Assembly (NCBI GenBank): GCA_034440155.1
Contig: JAWXBN010000010.1
Span: forward strand, 1-32,613
Direction: 5' to 3'
Origin: Verrucomicrobiota bacterium
GTDB taxonomy: Bacteria; Verrucomicrobiota; Verrucomicrobiia; JAWXBN01
Length of the DNA stretch: 32,613 nucleotides
The notes under the pieces were generated by a model. The model searched no databases. It was not told the origin of the DNA and saw only the letters and a program-made list of their open reading frames with translations. A program made the translations under genes and the position numbers. Shown one piece after another: positions 26,781 through 32,613 of the stretch. Every line of letters begins with the position of its first letter. Position 1 is the stretch's first letter.

Positions 26781-26806
26781 TTTATTTTAATCGCGATGCG
26801 ATATAT

Positions 26807-26838
26807 AAAAAAGCCCCGCAATTTGCGGGGCTTTTTTT
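26807..26838. terminator. Strong bidirectional intrinsic terminator
   Basis: A 9-bp stem (AAGCCCCGC against GCGGGGCTT) around a 5-nt loop is preceded by an A run and followed by a T run, so it can stop transcription in both directions. It separates the alpha/beta hydrolase (plus) from the convergent lipoprotein (minus). The loop and closing base pairs form an exact copy of the dispersed word GCAATTTGC at 26818-26826. Confidence 0.92.
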
Positions 26839-26860
26839 GTGCGAAAATGGGGTAGAGGAT

Positions 26861-27469
26861 TTATTTGGAAATAATTCCATCCTTTGACATGCTGGAGACT
26901 AAAGTCCCGACGAGGGAATTTACCGTTGATTGGGATGCTTGGGGGTTGAATGATTGTGATTCCCCGGACCAGATCAGATTATTGTTTGCGGTGGAATAAA
27001 TTTTTGTCGAAATATAGACCACTTTTATATTTTCAAAGTAGCCGGGGGTTTGCACCATTGTGTATTGGGTCATGACGTAAGGATACATACCGTAATAAAC
27101 AGGTTGCATGTATGTGGCCCCCTGGACATATTCGGTTTTGTGTTCTTCTTTTTCTTTTGTCGTGACGATCACAGCCGAGTAGCGGTTAGCTTTAACTACC
27201 TTTTTAATATTTGATTCAGTGGGGGCTGCTCCATTCAGCGCTACATAACCTTGAGTCGCTGTGATGCCTCGTGAACGTAGGGAGTTCACAAAAGAGTCCT
27301 CAAACATCCTGGCCACAGTACTGTTATTACCCAGACCGATCACGAGGACGTTATTCAGCGCACCGCCGGCATAGCTGGGTGATTTCCAAGTCCCAGTCAT
27401 TTCCGTATTCCCGCATGCGGAAATGAAAAATAGGCCTGCCAATAGAAAGAGTGTTAAGATTTTATTCAT
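26861..27469 (-). CDS. Putative lipoprotein of unknown function
   Basis: The 202-residue protein starts with a lipoprotein signal peptide (KILTLFLLAGLFFISAC, Cys19 in the lipobox), so it is membrane-anchored in the envelope. The mature part begins with TGTWKSPSYAGGALNNVLVI. It has a predicted alpha/beta layout (residues 40-110 with VARMFEDSFVNSLRSRGI) and a C-terminal IYSTANNNLIWSGES segment. This resembles DUF4136-type lipoproteins, where a similar beta-strand reads as LIWxG near the end. That family call is tentative. It is convergent with the hydrolase gene and shares the terminator at 26807-26838. Confidence 0.75.
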   Translation of the reverse strand: MNKILTLFLLAGLFFISACGNTEMTGTWKSPSYAGGALNNVLVIGLGNNSTVARMFEDSFVNSLRSRGITATQGYVALNGAAPTESNIKKVVKANRYSAVIVTTKEKEEHKTEYVQGATYMQPVYYGMYPYVMTQYTMVQTPGYFENIKVVYISTKIYSTANNNLIWSGESQSFNPQASQSTVNSLVGTLVSSMSKDGIISK

Positions 27470-27549
27470 AACAAAGTTTCAGTTTAGTATCAGATTTTGT
27501 CAATGAATATTCAGAATCAGGGTTTCGGCTGTTTTGTGAGGAATGGGTT

Positions 27550-28248
27550 TTATTTCAGGTCAAACACCAAGGCTTCTCCTAAATCATCGGACTCAAAAGT
27601 AGCTAAAGACTCCTCTTCGAGGGTTGCTGCATCGCCGGCCTGGAGGCTGAGACCATTGATAGTGAGAGTACCCTTGGATACTTGCACCCATATCCCGCGC
27701 CCGGAAGCGATGGGTAACTTGAGACTTTCACCGGCTGCCGGTTTACACAGATAAATCCGAGCATCCTGCGCAATTTGCGCGGAATCTCCAGCCCCATCAG
27801 CGGAGACGATCAGAGTTAGGTTATCTTTTGCGGCAAATTGCGCGGGTTTCCATTCGGCATAACCCGGGGTGAGTCCGGTTTTCTCGGGATGAATCCAGAT
27901 TTGGAGTAAATGGACGGGGTCTTGGTTGGATGCATTAAATTCACTGTGCCGGCTGCCGGTTCCCGCACTCATCGTTTGGATTTCACCGGGATGAATAATG
28001 CTGCCGTTACCCATGCTGTCATGATGCTGGAGTTGACCGGAAATGACGTAGGTGATGATTTCCATATCTCGATGGGGGTGGAGCGGAAAACCCATGGATG
28101 GCTGGACGATATCCTCATTGATCACGCGCAAACTGCGGTAACCCATGTCTGCCGGATCGTCATAATCAGCAAATGAGAATGAATGATAGGAATTCAGCCA
28201 ACCGTGATCGGCATGGCCGCGTTCACGGGAGGATCTTTTGATCATCAT
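27550..28248 (-). CDS. Pirin family protein
   Basis: Bacterial pirins are bicupin metalloproteins; some have quercetinase activity. Starting at ATG 28248 gives 232 residues, and the metal ligands fall at His57, His59, His101 and Glu103, exactly the numbering I recall for E. coli YhhW. AAAGG lies upstream of this start. A longer frame from 28290 would add 14 residues unlike the family. RERGHADHGWLNSYHSFSF and MSAGTGSRHSEFN are family hallmarks. It is the last gene of a marR-azoR-doxX-pirin run and contains two copies of the dispersed 9-bp word (27770 and 27833). Confidence 0.95.
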   Translation of the reverse strand: MMIKRSSRERGHADHGWLNSYHSFSFADYDDPADMGYRSLRVINEDIVQPSMGFPLHPHRDMEIITYVISGQLQHHDSMGNGSIIHPGEIQTMSAGTGSRHSEFNASNQDPVHLLQIWIHPEKTGLTPGYAEWKPAQFAAKDNLTLIVSADGAGDSAQIAQDARIYLCKPAAGESLKLPIASGRGIWVQVSKGTLTINGLSLQAGDAATLEEESLATFESDDLGEALVFDLK

Positions 28249-28312
28249 ATTTGTACCTTTCAGGAGTGCCCAGTGTCTCCACGGGCCCATAAAGGATATT
28301 CTGTTATTAGCC

Positions 28313-28765
28313 TCAGGCCGCCTTTTTAAAGTGGTGAGTAATCAGCGCGTCGATCGAGAAACGCCCGGGGCCTGTGATAAAAAGGGTCAGATAGATCGCC
28401 AGATAGACGAATGCTAATTCCCCGGTTTGTTCGCCGGAAAGGGCGAGTTTATGCACAACGATAAATGCGATCGCCATCGTCGCGATTAATTGGGTCAGGG
28501 CTAAACGACTGCAAAAACCAAGGATGAGCGCGGTAGAGCAGAGCAGTTCAGCAAAAACCGCCAAGGCCAAGCTTGTTTTTACATCCAGACCGAGTACTCC
28601 CATGAATTGGGGGTTGTCAGACAGGAGGTTTTGGAATTTTCCAAGCCCATGATTAAAGATCATGAGGAGGCCGATCCAGAGTCGGAGGAGGAGGATGCCA
28701 AAGTCGGCAAAGAGCAATTTGCGGCCTTCGGTCATCCAGTGTGCGTATTGGGCAAATAGTTTCAT
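28313..28765 (-). CDS. DoxX family membrane protein
   Basis: The 150-residue protein has four membrane segments (about 20-40, 60-80, 85-105 and 112-132), the DoxX/SURF4-like layout. LLRLWIGLLMIFNHGLGKF near residue 27 is the family opening, and FAELLCSTALILGFCSRLA follows. DoxX proteins often accompany quinone- or thiol-stress genes; their biochemical activity is poorly defined. It sits between azoR and the pirin gene, 64 bp before the latter, with a short tandem repeat just upstream of its start. Confidence 0.9.
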   Translation of the reverse strand: MKLFAQYAHWMTEGRKLLFADFGILLLRLWIGLLMIFNHGLGKFQNLLSDNPQFMGVLGLDVKTSLALAVFAELLCSTALILGFCSRLALTQLIATMAIAFIVVHKLALSGEQTGELAFVYLAIYLTLFITGPGRFSIDALITHHFKKAA

Positions 28766-28778
28766 AGGGTTATTTTTG

Positions 28779-28824
28779 TATGGGGGTTTTTGAGTATGGG
28801 GGTTTTTGAGTATGGGGGTTTTGG
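28779..28824. repeat. 16-bp tandem repeat between azoR and doxX
   Basis: The unit TATGGGGGTTTTTGAG occurs at 28779-28794 and 28795-28810 exactly, and a third, partly changed copy follows. It gives three runs of five G on the plus strand in the 61-bp gap between azoR and doxX. Copy number could vary by slippage and would alter the spacing upstream of doxX. Confidence 0.9.
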
Positions 28825-28826
28825 TT

Positions 28827-29441
28827 TTACCAGTTCACTACCAGTGGGGCAATTTGCTGACGGGCTGTTTCGATAGCCTTATCTTTTCCGATATCCGGGA
28901 CATTGATTCCTTCCGCATTGACGAAGGTAATATCCGTGACCCCGATGAAGCCGAAAACAGTCCGGATGTAGGGTTCTTGCTGGTCATAAACGGCAATGGG
29001 GGATTGAGCTGCATAAGCCCCACCACGTGCTGTCAAAACACACATCTTTTTACCAGCCGAGACAAGGCCTTGCCAACTGCTATTAAAGGTCCTTCCGATC
29101 CGGACAATCTGGTCGATGTAGGTCTTAAAAATCGAGGAAATTCCGAAATTATGCATCGGTACACTCATGACGTAATAGTCGGCGGCGAGGAATTCATCAA
29201 TGAGGACATCAGAGATTTTCATGGCTTGGACAGCCTCGACGGATTCTTTTCCCGGTAAGTGATAAGCTCCCAATATCCAGGGAAGAGTGACATGTGGGGG
29301 GATCTCTTTGGCGAGATCACGGTAGACGATATTCACATCCGCATGGTTGGTCTTCCATGCGTCGATGAATTCATGGGCGATGGTGCGGGAGATCGAACGA
29401 TCTCCGCGGGGACTTGAGTCAATGTGGAGGAGGGTTTTCAT
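28827..29441 (-). CDS. azoR: FMN-dependent NADH-azoreductase (AzoR)
   Basis: AzoR is a flavodoxin-like, FMN-containing NADH:quinone oxidoreductase that also reduces azo dyes, protecting against electrophilic quinones. The 204-residue protein starts TLLHIDSSPRGDRSISRTIA, the phosphate-binding SSPR loop. It continues with VMSVPMHNFGISSIFKTYID (about 93-112) and VLTARGGAYA, both parts of the FMN site. Length and motifs are complete. It is divided from marR by 60 bp that contain a partial match to the dyad upstream of marR. Its last codons contain the dispersed 9-bp word (28849). Confidence 0.94.
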   Translation of the reverse strand: MKTLLHIDSSPRGDRSISRTIAHEFIDAWKTNHADVNIVYRDLAKEIPPHVTLPWILGAYHLPGKESVEAVQAMKISDVLIDEFLAADYYVMSVPMHNFGISSIFKTYIDQIVRIGRTFNSSWQGLVSAGKKMCVLTARGGAYAAQSPIAVYDQQEPYIRTVFGFIGVTDITFVNAEGINVPDIGKDKAIETARQQIAPLVVNW

Positions 29442-29501
29442 TATAAGGGCAGGACTTTGGGTTATTTTGGTTAAAAGCTTTATATCAAGTTAAAATAATG
29501 A

Positions 29502-29939
29502 TTAGGGGATAGGGACTGAGGTGCCGAGTTTTTTGAGGAGGGACACCAGTGAGGATTTCTCTTCATCGGTGAGTCCTGAGACAGCCTTTTCCATACGTTG
29601 TTCGTGGGCGGAAAATGCTTGGACGATCAGGCGGTGCCCTTTATCAGTGAGATACACTAGTGTCTTGCGGGCGTCATCGGGGCATACAGTTCGCCGAACG
29701 AGTGAACGTTTTTCAAGCCTGTCAATCGATGTGGTGATGGATCCACTGGTTAAAAGTATTTTTTTGCCGATTGTATTCACCGGCAGCGCCCCTTTGTGTA
29801 ATAAAACCTCGAGAACCCCGAAATCTGACAGGCAAAGGTCAAGGGCTTGGATGCTCTTGCGATCATAGGATTCCATGGCTCTAGAGGCTTTCCACAAGAC
29901 TAACCAGAGATGAACTCCTTTGACGTTTTCTGTCACCAT
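29502..29939 (-). CDS. MarR family transcriptional regulator
   Basis: The 145-residue protein has the MarR winged-helix layout. The helices at about 37-60 (LCLSDFGVLEVLLHKGALPV) are followed by the recognition region (LTSGSITTSIDRLEKRSLV, about 66-84) and the wing (RTVCPDDARKTLVYLT). Members usually repress neighbouring detoxification genes until an electrophile or phenolic ligand binds. It leads a run with azoR, doxX and pirin, which supports that role here. There is one nearby cysteine in the wing (VCPDD), which could be redox-sensitive; that is speculation. It carries a candidate operator of its own at 29963-29974. Confidence 0.93.
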   Translation of the reverse strand: MVTENVKGVHLWLVLWKASRAMESYDRKSIQALDLCLSDFGVLEVLLHKGALPVNTIGKKILLTSGSITTSIDRLEKRSLVRRTVCPDDARKTLVYLTDKGHRLIVQAFSAHEQRMEKAVSGLTDEEKSSLVSLLKKLGTSVPIP

Positions 29940-29945
29940 AGAATG

Positions 29946-29974
29946 ACATTATCACGGATTACCTTGATGTCAAG
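29946..29974 (-). promoter_or_regulatory. Candidate marR promoter with overlapping operator
   Basis: CTTGA-TG-TCAAG (29963-29974) is an inverted repeat upstream of marR. Read on the minus strand it contains TTGACA (-35, 29973-29968), with TAATGT as a -10 candidate 16 bp on (29951-29946). A -10 here would place the start of transcription at or near the ATG (29939), so the mRNA may be almost leaderless. A partial copy of the dyad (CTTGATATAAAG) lies between marR and azoR. Confidence 0.5.
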
Positions 29975-30034
29975 ACGATTATCGAATGTTTTCTCTATTT
30001 TTCTGTAATCGTGAGTCGTGGGTGGTATAGATTG

Positions 30035-30685
30035 ATGACATTGAAACATCTTTTTAAACCACGCGAACAAACATTGGGTGAAGAAATTGCCAATAGCATT
30101 AGCCACGGGGTCGGGTTAGTGGCGGCATTGGTATTGGCGCCCATACTCATTATTTTCGCTTTTCAAAAAGGGAACTCACATACGGTTATCGCTGCGGGCA
30201 TTTTTGCTGCGACTGTGATCCTGCTTTATTTGGCATCCACACTCTACCATGCCCTTCCGCATAAAAAGGCTAAAAAAGTTTTAAGAATCTTCGATCATAG
30301 TGCGATTTTCCTTTTGATTGCAGGCTCTTATACTCCTTTCACTGTGGGTTTATTAAAGGGGGTCTGGGGATGGACACTTTTTGGTGTCGTCTGGGGGCTG
30401 GCCATTGTGGGGATAGGCCTCAAAATCGGTTTTGGCACCCGGTACCCGAAGATATCAACGACGCTCTATTTATTGATGGGTTGGCTTGTGGTTTTTGCGA
30501 TAAAACCTCTCTGGACACAGATGCCGAGGGAAGGGTTTTATTGGTTGGTCGCCGGCGGCTTAGCTTACACTTTGGGCGTTTTTTTCTTTGCGGCGGAACG
30601 GATCAGATATAACCATTTTATCTGGCACCTCTTTGTCTTGGCTGGGACCACTTGCCATTACGTCATGATCCTTTTTTACGTCTGA
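30035..30685 (+). CDS. Hemolysin III / PAQR family membrane protein (TrhA-like)
   Basis: The 216-residue protein has seven membrane segments. Three conserved polar motifs of the PAQR group are present: EEIANSISHGVG near the start, DHSAIFLLIAGSYTPF near residue 85 and HLFVLAGTTCHY near the end. The histidines and aspartate of these motifs form a zinc site in the family. Bacterial members are linked to membrane-energetics homeostasis rather than proven haemolysis. I preferred the ATG at 30035 over a GTG at 30011, which would add only a short polar leader. It diverges from marR. Confidence 0.9.
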   Translation: MTLKHLFKPREQTLGEEIANSISHGVGLVAALVLAPILIIFAFQKGNSHTVIAAGIFAATVILLYLASTLYHALPHKKAKKVLRIFDHSAIFLLIAGSYTPFTVGLLKGVWGWTLFGVVWGLAIVGIGLKIGFGTRYPKISTTLYLLMGWLVVFAIKPLWTQMPREGFYWLVAGGLAYTLGVFFFAAERIRYNHFIWHLFVLAGTTCHYVMILFYV

Positions 30686-30794
30686 GGGTGCCATGAAAGG
30701 GGGCGGGGAGTCTCCGTATTCTGGAAAAAAATCGCAAATGGCCGTTTCTTCGGGCGGGCATACTCACTCACTCAAAAACACGTGGAGTGGGCAC

Positions 30795-31160
30795 TTATAT
30801 GACAGCATGTTGTTTGAGCTCCTCAAGGGTGACAAATTCAAGTGCAGAAATGTGCGTGGCTTCGAGGATGATTGCGGGGGCGGATCCGGCGTTATAAGCC
30901 TCAGCCCAGCGCGTGACGCATAGACACCATTTATCTCCGGCCTTTAATCCGGGGAATTGGTATTCGGGCATGGGGGTGCTCAGGTCATTCCCTTGTTGTG
31001 CTGAGAACTCAAGAAACTCATCATTCATGACGCAACAAACCGTGTGTAGTCCCAAATCCCCCGGCCCGGTATGGCAATAGCCGTCCCGGTAAAATCCGGT
31101 CATGGGTTCATAACAACAGGGAATCAGGGGTGTGCCGAGGACGTTTGATGCTTGGGTCAT
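30795..31160 (-). CDS. DUF2237 family protein
   Basis: The 121-residue protein carries almost all of the conserved DUF2237 wording: NVLGTPLIPCCYEPMTGFYR, then DGYCHTGPGDLGLHTVCC, then FLEFSAQQGNDLSTPMPEY, then FPGLKAGDKWCLCVTRWAEA. The several conserved cysteines, histidines and acidic residues could bind a metal. The function of the family is unknown. It is a soluble cytoplasmic protein, convergent with the hemolysin III gene, with no evident operon partner. Confidence 0.9.
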   Translation of the reverse strand: MTQASNVLGTPLIPCCYEPMTGFYRDGYCHTGPGDLGLHTVCCVMNDEFLEFSAQQGNDLSTPMPEYQFPGLKAGDKWCLCVTRWAEAYNAGSAPAIILEATHISALEFVTLEELKQHAVI

Positions 31161-31563
31161 AAGATTTATAACTTAGCATAAAACTCCTCTCCTGCACAAA
31201 GATAGTTATCAAAAATGATAGGGAGTGAGTTGACCCATCTTCACGACTCCTTTGTTCCGGGGTCATTTGCTTTTGAGCCAATTCGGGGCCGAGCACTATA
31301 AACAATGGATTCTCGACTTTTTCCAGTCGGCAGCAAACTTATAGACGTGAACATTCTAGTACTTCGTCAACTCCCTGTTCCCGGGAACCTATTGATTTGA
31401 GGATTTTCCTGAGCAAATTGCTCTGTGGTGAACTCGCTTTACCTGACAGTGCCGGATTTGACATGGGAGGACACTCTCCCCACATAATCTCTGCCAATCG
31501 GTGAAATCTGGGGATAAAAAACTCGAATCTTGACACCTATAAAGGTATAGTTATTATACCACT
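31161..31563. other. 403-bp stretch without a supported gene
   Basis: No convincing coding frame is present; the two 65-codon frames on the minus strand (31108-31305 and 31339-31536) lack any family likeness or ribosome site. The region holds one intergenic copy of the dispersed word inside a 13-bp dyad, GAGCAAATTGCTC (31411-31423), and ends in the brnTA promoter. Confidence 0.6.
31530..31560 (+). promoter_or_regulatory. brnTA promoter with overlapping operator palindrome
   Basis: TTGACA at 31530-31535 and TATTAT at 31552-31557 form a near-consensus sigma-70-type promoter with a 16-bp spacer. The inverted repeat GGTATA-GTTAT-TATACC (31544-31560) covers the -10 element, the natural place for autorepression by the BrnT-BrnA complex. 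The brnT ATG (31564) sits where transcription should begin, so the mRNA is probably leaderless; no Shine-Dalgarno site precedes it. Confidence 0.7.
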
Positions 31564-31830
31564 ATGGAGTTTGAGTTTAACTCGGAAAAGTCCGAGAAAA
31601 ACAGAGTCAAACATGGCATTGATTTTCTCACCGCACAGGAGCTCTGGCAGGATGAGGCACGGCTTATCGTCCCGGCACGCTCCGCAGATGAGCCGCGTGA
31701 AGCGATCATTGCCACTTTGGGCAAAGCCTGTTGGACAGGGATTTATACGATTCGAAATGAGAAAATCAGAATCATGTCAGTAAGGAGATCAAGAGATGAA
31801 GAAAAACAAAACTACGATCAAGGCTGCTGA
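31564..31830 (+). CDS. brnT: BrnT family toxin of type II toxin-antitoxin system
   Basis: BrnT is a small RelE-fold ribonuclease-type toxin that blocks translation when free. The 88-residue protein begins EFEFNSEKSEKNRVKHGIDF, the BrnT signature with the conserved Asn and Lys-His-Gly. It ends with IRIMSVRRSRDEEKQNY, matching the conserved RRxxxxE-type end strand and helix. Length is normal for the family. Its 3' end overlaps brnA by 35 bp, so the two are translationally linked. Both proteins are usually needed to repress the promoter, consistent with the palindrome just upstream. Confidence 0.92.
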   Translation: MEFEFNSEKSEKNRVKHGIDFLTAQELWQDEARLIVPARSADEPREAIIATLGKACWTGIYTIRNEKIRIMSVRRSRDEEKQNYDQGC

Positions 31831-32062
31831 ACTGGATCAGATCTTCGACGAGGGCGGCGATATCACCGCCTATCTCGATTTGTCCAGAGCTAAGCGTCCC
31901 GGACTAGAACAGAAACGGGTAAACGTGGATTTCCCCCAGTGGATCATTGATTCGCTGGACTTCCAAGCTTCACGGATGGGGGTCACCCGGCAGTCCATCA
32001 TTAAAGTCTGGATTGCGGAACGGCTCAAAGAAGAAAATAAGCTGACTTTTAAAGGAAGATAG
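31796..32062 (+). CDS. brnA: BrnA family antitoxin
   Basis: BrnA neutralises BrnT and binds operator DNA through a ribbon-helix-helix domain. The 88-residue protein has a flexible, toxin-binding N-terminal half (AELDQIFDEGGDITAYLDLS). The C-terminal DNA-binding part is KRVNVDFPQWIIDSLDFQAS with GVTRQSIIKVWIAERLKEE (about 41-80). A good AAGGAG at 31782-31787, inside brnT, drives its translation. The last codons (CTG ACT TTT AAA GGA) are part of a repeat copied at 32511. Confidence 0.93.
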   Translation: MKKNKTTIKAAELDQIFDEGGDITAYLDLSRAKRPGLEQKRVNVDFPQWIIDSLDFQASRMGVTRQSIIKVWIAERLKEENKLTFKGR

Positions 32063-32066
32063 AGAA
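32041..32066 (+). repeat. Direct repeat, left copy (brnA 3' end)
   Basis: GCTGACTTTTAAAGGAA followed after 3 nt by AGAGAA. It is repeated at 32511-32536 with only the 3-nt spacer changed. This copy encodes the last residues and stop codon of BrnA. Confidence 0.85.
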
Positions 32067-32097
32067 TCCCGTCTCCAACAATCCCAGTGCACTTCAG

Positions 32098-32613
32098 ATG
32101 ATACAAAGAAAACAGCCGAACAAGGCAGTCGACTCAACGGCTACCCGTGTCTGGATTGTCTTCACGGTTTGGGCGGCTGCGGGTTGGCTCACGCTCGACG
32201 AGGCGCTGCTGGAGGACGCTTACTTTCCAGACGAGCGCACCGACGGCAGCCGTGCCTTTGTTCCACTCACTACTCTGGTCGGCGCTCGCCTCGACTCTAT
32301 TCGACTCACTCCCGACTTGGCGGAGCTTTTGTTCACGCAGTCGGATTCGCCCCGCGCCTTGCGCGTCCAACACGATTCAAGCCATCTGCCCGTGCATCGC
32401 GGATCGAAGCAGCCGAAGCTTTTGTCACCGACCGAAGACTTGCGCGACGCAGTCATCGTTTCACAGAGAGGCACCTTATGGCTGAACGGTGAATCCCAAA
32501 GCCCGCAACGGCTGACTTTTAAAGGAATGGAGAGAACGGGGGATGTGGGAGTATCCTCCGTTCTTTGCATTCAGGGGTTGAACAACTCGGGGCACTTTTG
32601 CCATATGAGAACC
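32098..32613 (+). CDS. Hypothetical open frame, partial at window end
   Basis: From an ATG at 32098 the frame stays open for 172 codons to the last base, with no stop. The product starts MIQRKQPNKAVDSTATRVWI, has a hydrophobic patch at about 18-32 (VWIVFTVWAAAGWLTL) and then a polar region with many Leu, Ser, Asp and Arg residues. I recognise no domain. The NKAVDSTATRV phrase reminds me of short hypothetical frames near repeat elements in Verrucomicrobiota; that is memory only. No ribosome site is evident. The base composition is richer in GC than the neighbours. The frame also runs through the second repeat copy, so it may be chance. Confidence 0.35.
   Translation, partial: MIQRKQPNKAVDSTATRVWIVFTVWAAAGWLTLDEALLEDAYFPDERTDGSRAFVPLTTLVGARLDSIRLTPDLAELLFTQSDSPRALRVQHDSSHLPVHRGSKQPKLLSPTEDLRDAVIVSQRGTLWLNGESQSPQRLTFKGMERTGDVGVSSVLCIQGLNNSGHFCHMRT
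32114..32142. repeat. Short inverted repeat, attC-like in style
   Basis: AGCCG (32114-32118) and CGGCT (32138-32142) are complementary and enclose AACAAGGC and a GTCGAC palindrome. The GCCGAACAAGGC wording resembles the left end of some integron attC sites, but the matching right-hand GTTRRRY box is not seen. Treat as a hairpin of unknown role. Confidence 0.3.
32511..32536 (+). repeat. Direct repeat, right copy
   Basis: Identical to 32041-32057 for 17 bp, then 3 changed bases, then AGAGAA shared. Together with the left copy it brackets a 444-bp GC-richer segment. Confidence 0.85.

Larger units (their letters stand above)
2953..31421. repeat. Dispersed 9-bp word GCAAWTTGC, 18 exact copies
   Basis: Start positions of the exact 9-bp word (either strand) are 2953, 3240, 3693, 4746, 4974, 11208, 14116, 17038, 18064, 18388, 25512, 26765, 26818, 27770, 27833, 28714, 28849 and 31413. 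Ten read GCAAATTGC on the plus strand and eight GCAATTTGC, so there is no strand bias. Fifteen are inside genes, in all three frames; three are outside genes. One-mismatch copies lie at 946, 3661, 6231, 10993, 14760, 25359 and 26126. Confidence 0.9.

Noticed and set aside
28806-29258. 150-codon plus-strand frame opposite azoR
   Set aside because: Shadow of azoR; starts inside the tandem repeat.
31108-31536. Two 65-codon minus-strand frames in the gene-poor stretch
   Set aside because: No ribosome sites, no domain likeness; the first overlaps the DUF2237 gene.
1-32613. tRNA, rRNA or CRISPR array
   Set aside because: No cloverleaf-like intergenic segment, no rRNA-like sequence and no regularly spaced repeat array were seen in the gaps between genes.

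Overview
This window is ordinary chromosomal DNA of a Gram-negative bacterium: densely packed genes, moderate GC (my rough impression is just under 50%), weak use of Shine-Dalgarno sites, and no phage or rRNA. An outer membrane is implied by a SurA-like periplasmic chaperone, an AsmA-family protein and a family-9 (heptosyltransferase-type) glycosyltransferase. The combination of mfd next to a SurA-like gene, a DUF4380-like protein, a cNMP/DUF4388 protein and a squalene/phytoene synthase makes me think of the PVC group, perhaps Verrucomicrobiota. That placement is inference; there is no rRNA or marker phylogeny here.

Layout. 1-4162 (minus): mfd followed by a SurA-like gene cut by the window edge. 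4228-8213 (plus): a tight run of purT, a DUF4380-like protein, a membrane protein and a Gfo/Idh/MocA oxidoreductase. 8265-9137 (minus): a DagK/YegS lipid kinase. 9166-11704 (plus): an AsmA-like protein, rsmD and coaD. 11729-13144 (minus): a 471-residue conserved protein of unknown function. 13301-13957 (plus): two small membrane proteins. 13969-17280 (minus): a squalene/phytoene synthase, an S41 C-terminal processing protease and tsaD. 17369-17689 (plus): an IscA/ErpA-type protein. 17715-19454 (minus): an orphan ABC-exporter-like membrane protein. 19548-21480 (plus): a cNMP-DUF4388 regulator and N-carbamoylputrescine amidase. 21644-24955 (plus): ABC ATPase, permease, a membrane-anchored TPR-like protein and a metallophosphoesterase. 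25007-26780 (plus): glycosyltransferase and an alpha/beta hydrolase, ending at a strong bidirectional terminator shared with a convergent lipoprotein. 27550-29939 (minus): marR, azoR, doxX and pirin, which looks like an electrophile/quinone stress module. 30035-30685 (plus): a hemolysin III family protein; 30795-31160 (minus): a DUF2237 protein.

The right end (31161-32613) is the accessory part. It holds a sparse 400-bp stretch, a brnTA toxin-antitoxin pair whose promoter overlaps a palindrome, and then a GC-richer segment bracketed by a repeat of the brnA 3' end. That segment contains a reading frame open to the window edge.

The most unusual signal is not a gene. The 9-bp odd palindrome GCAAWTTGC (GCAAATTGC on one strand, GCAATTTGC on the other) occurs 18 times in 32.6 kb, against about 0.25 expected for a random 9-mer counted on both strands. 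Copies lie in all three reading frames, on both strands, in intergenic DNA and in the loop of the best terminator. It behaves like a genome-wide signature word of the HIP1 or DNA-uptake-sequence kind.
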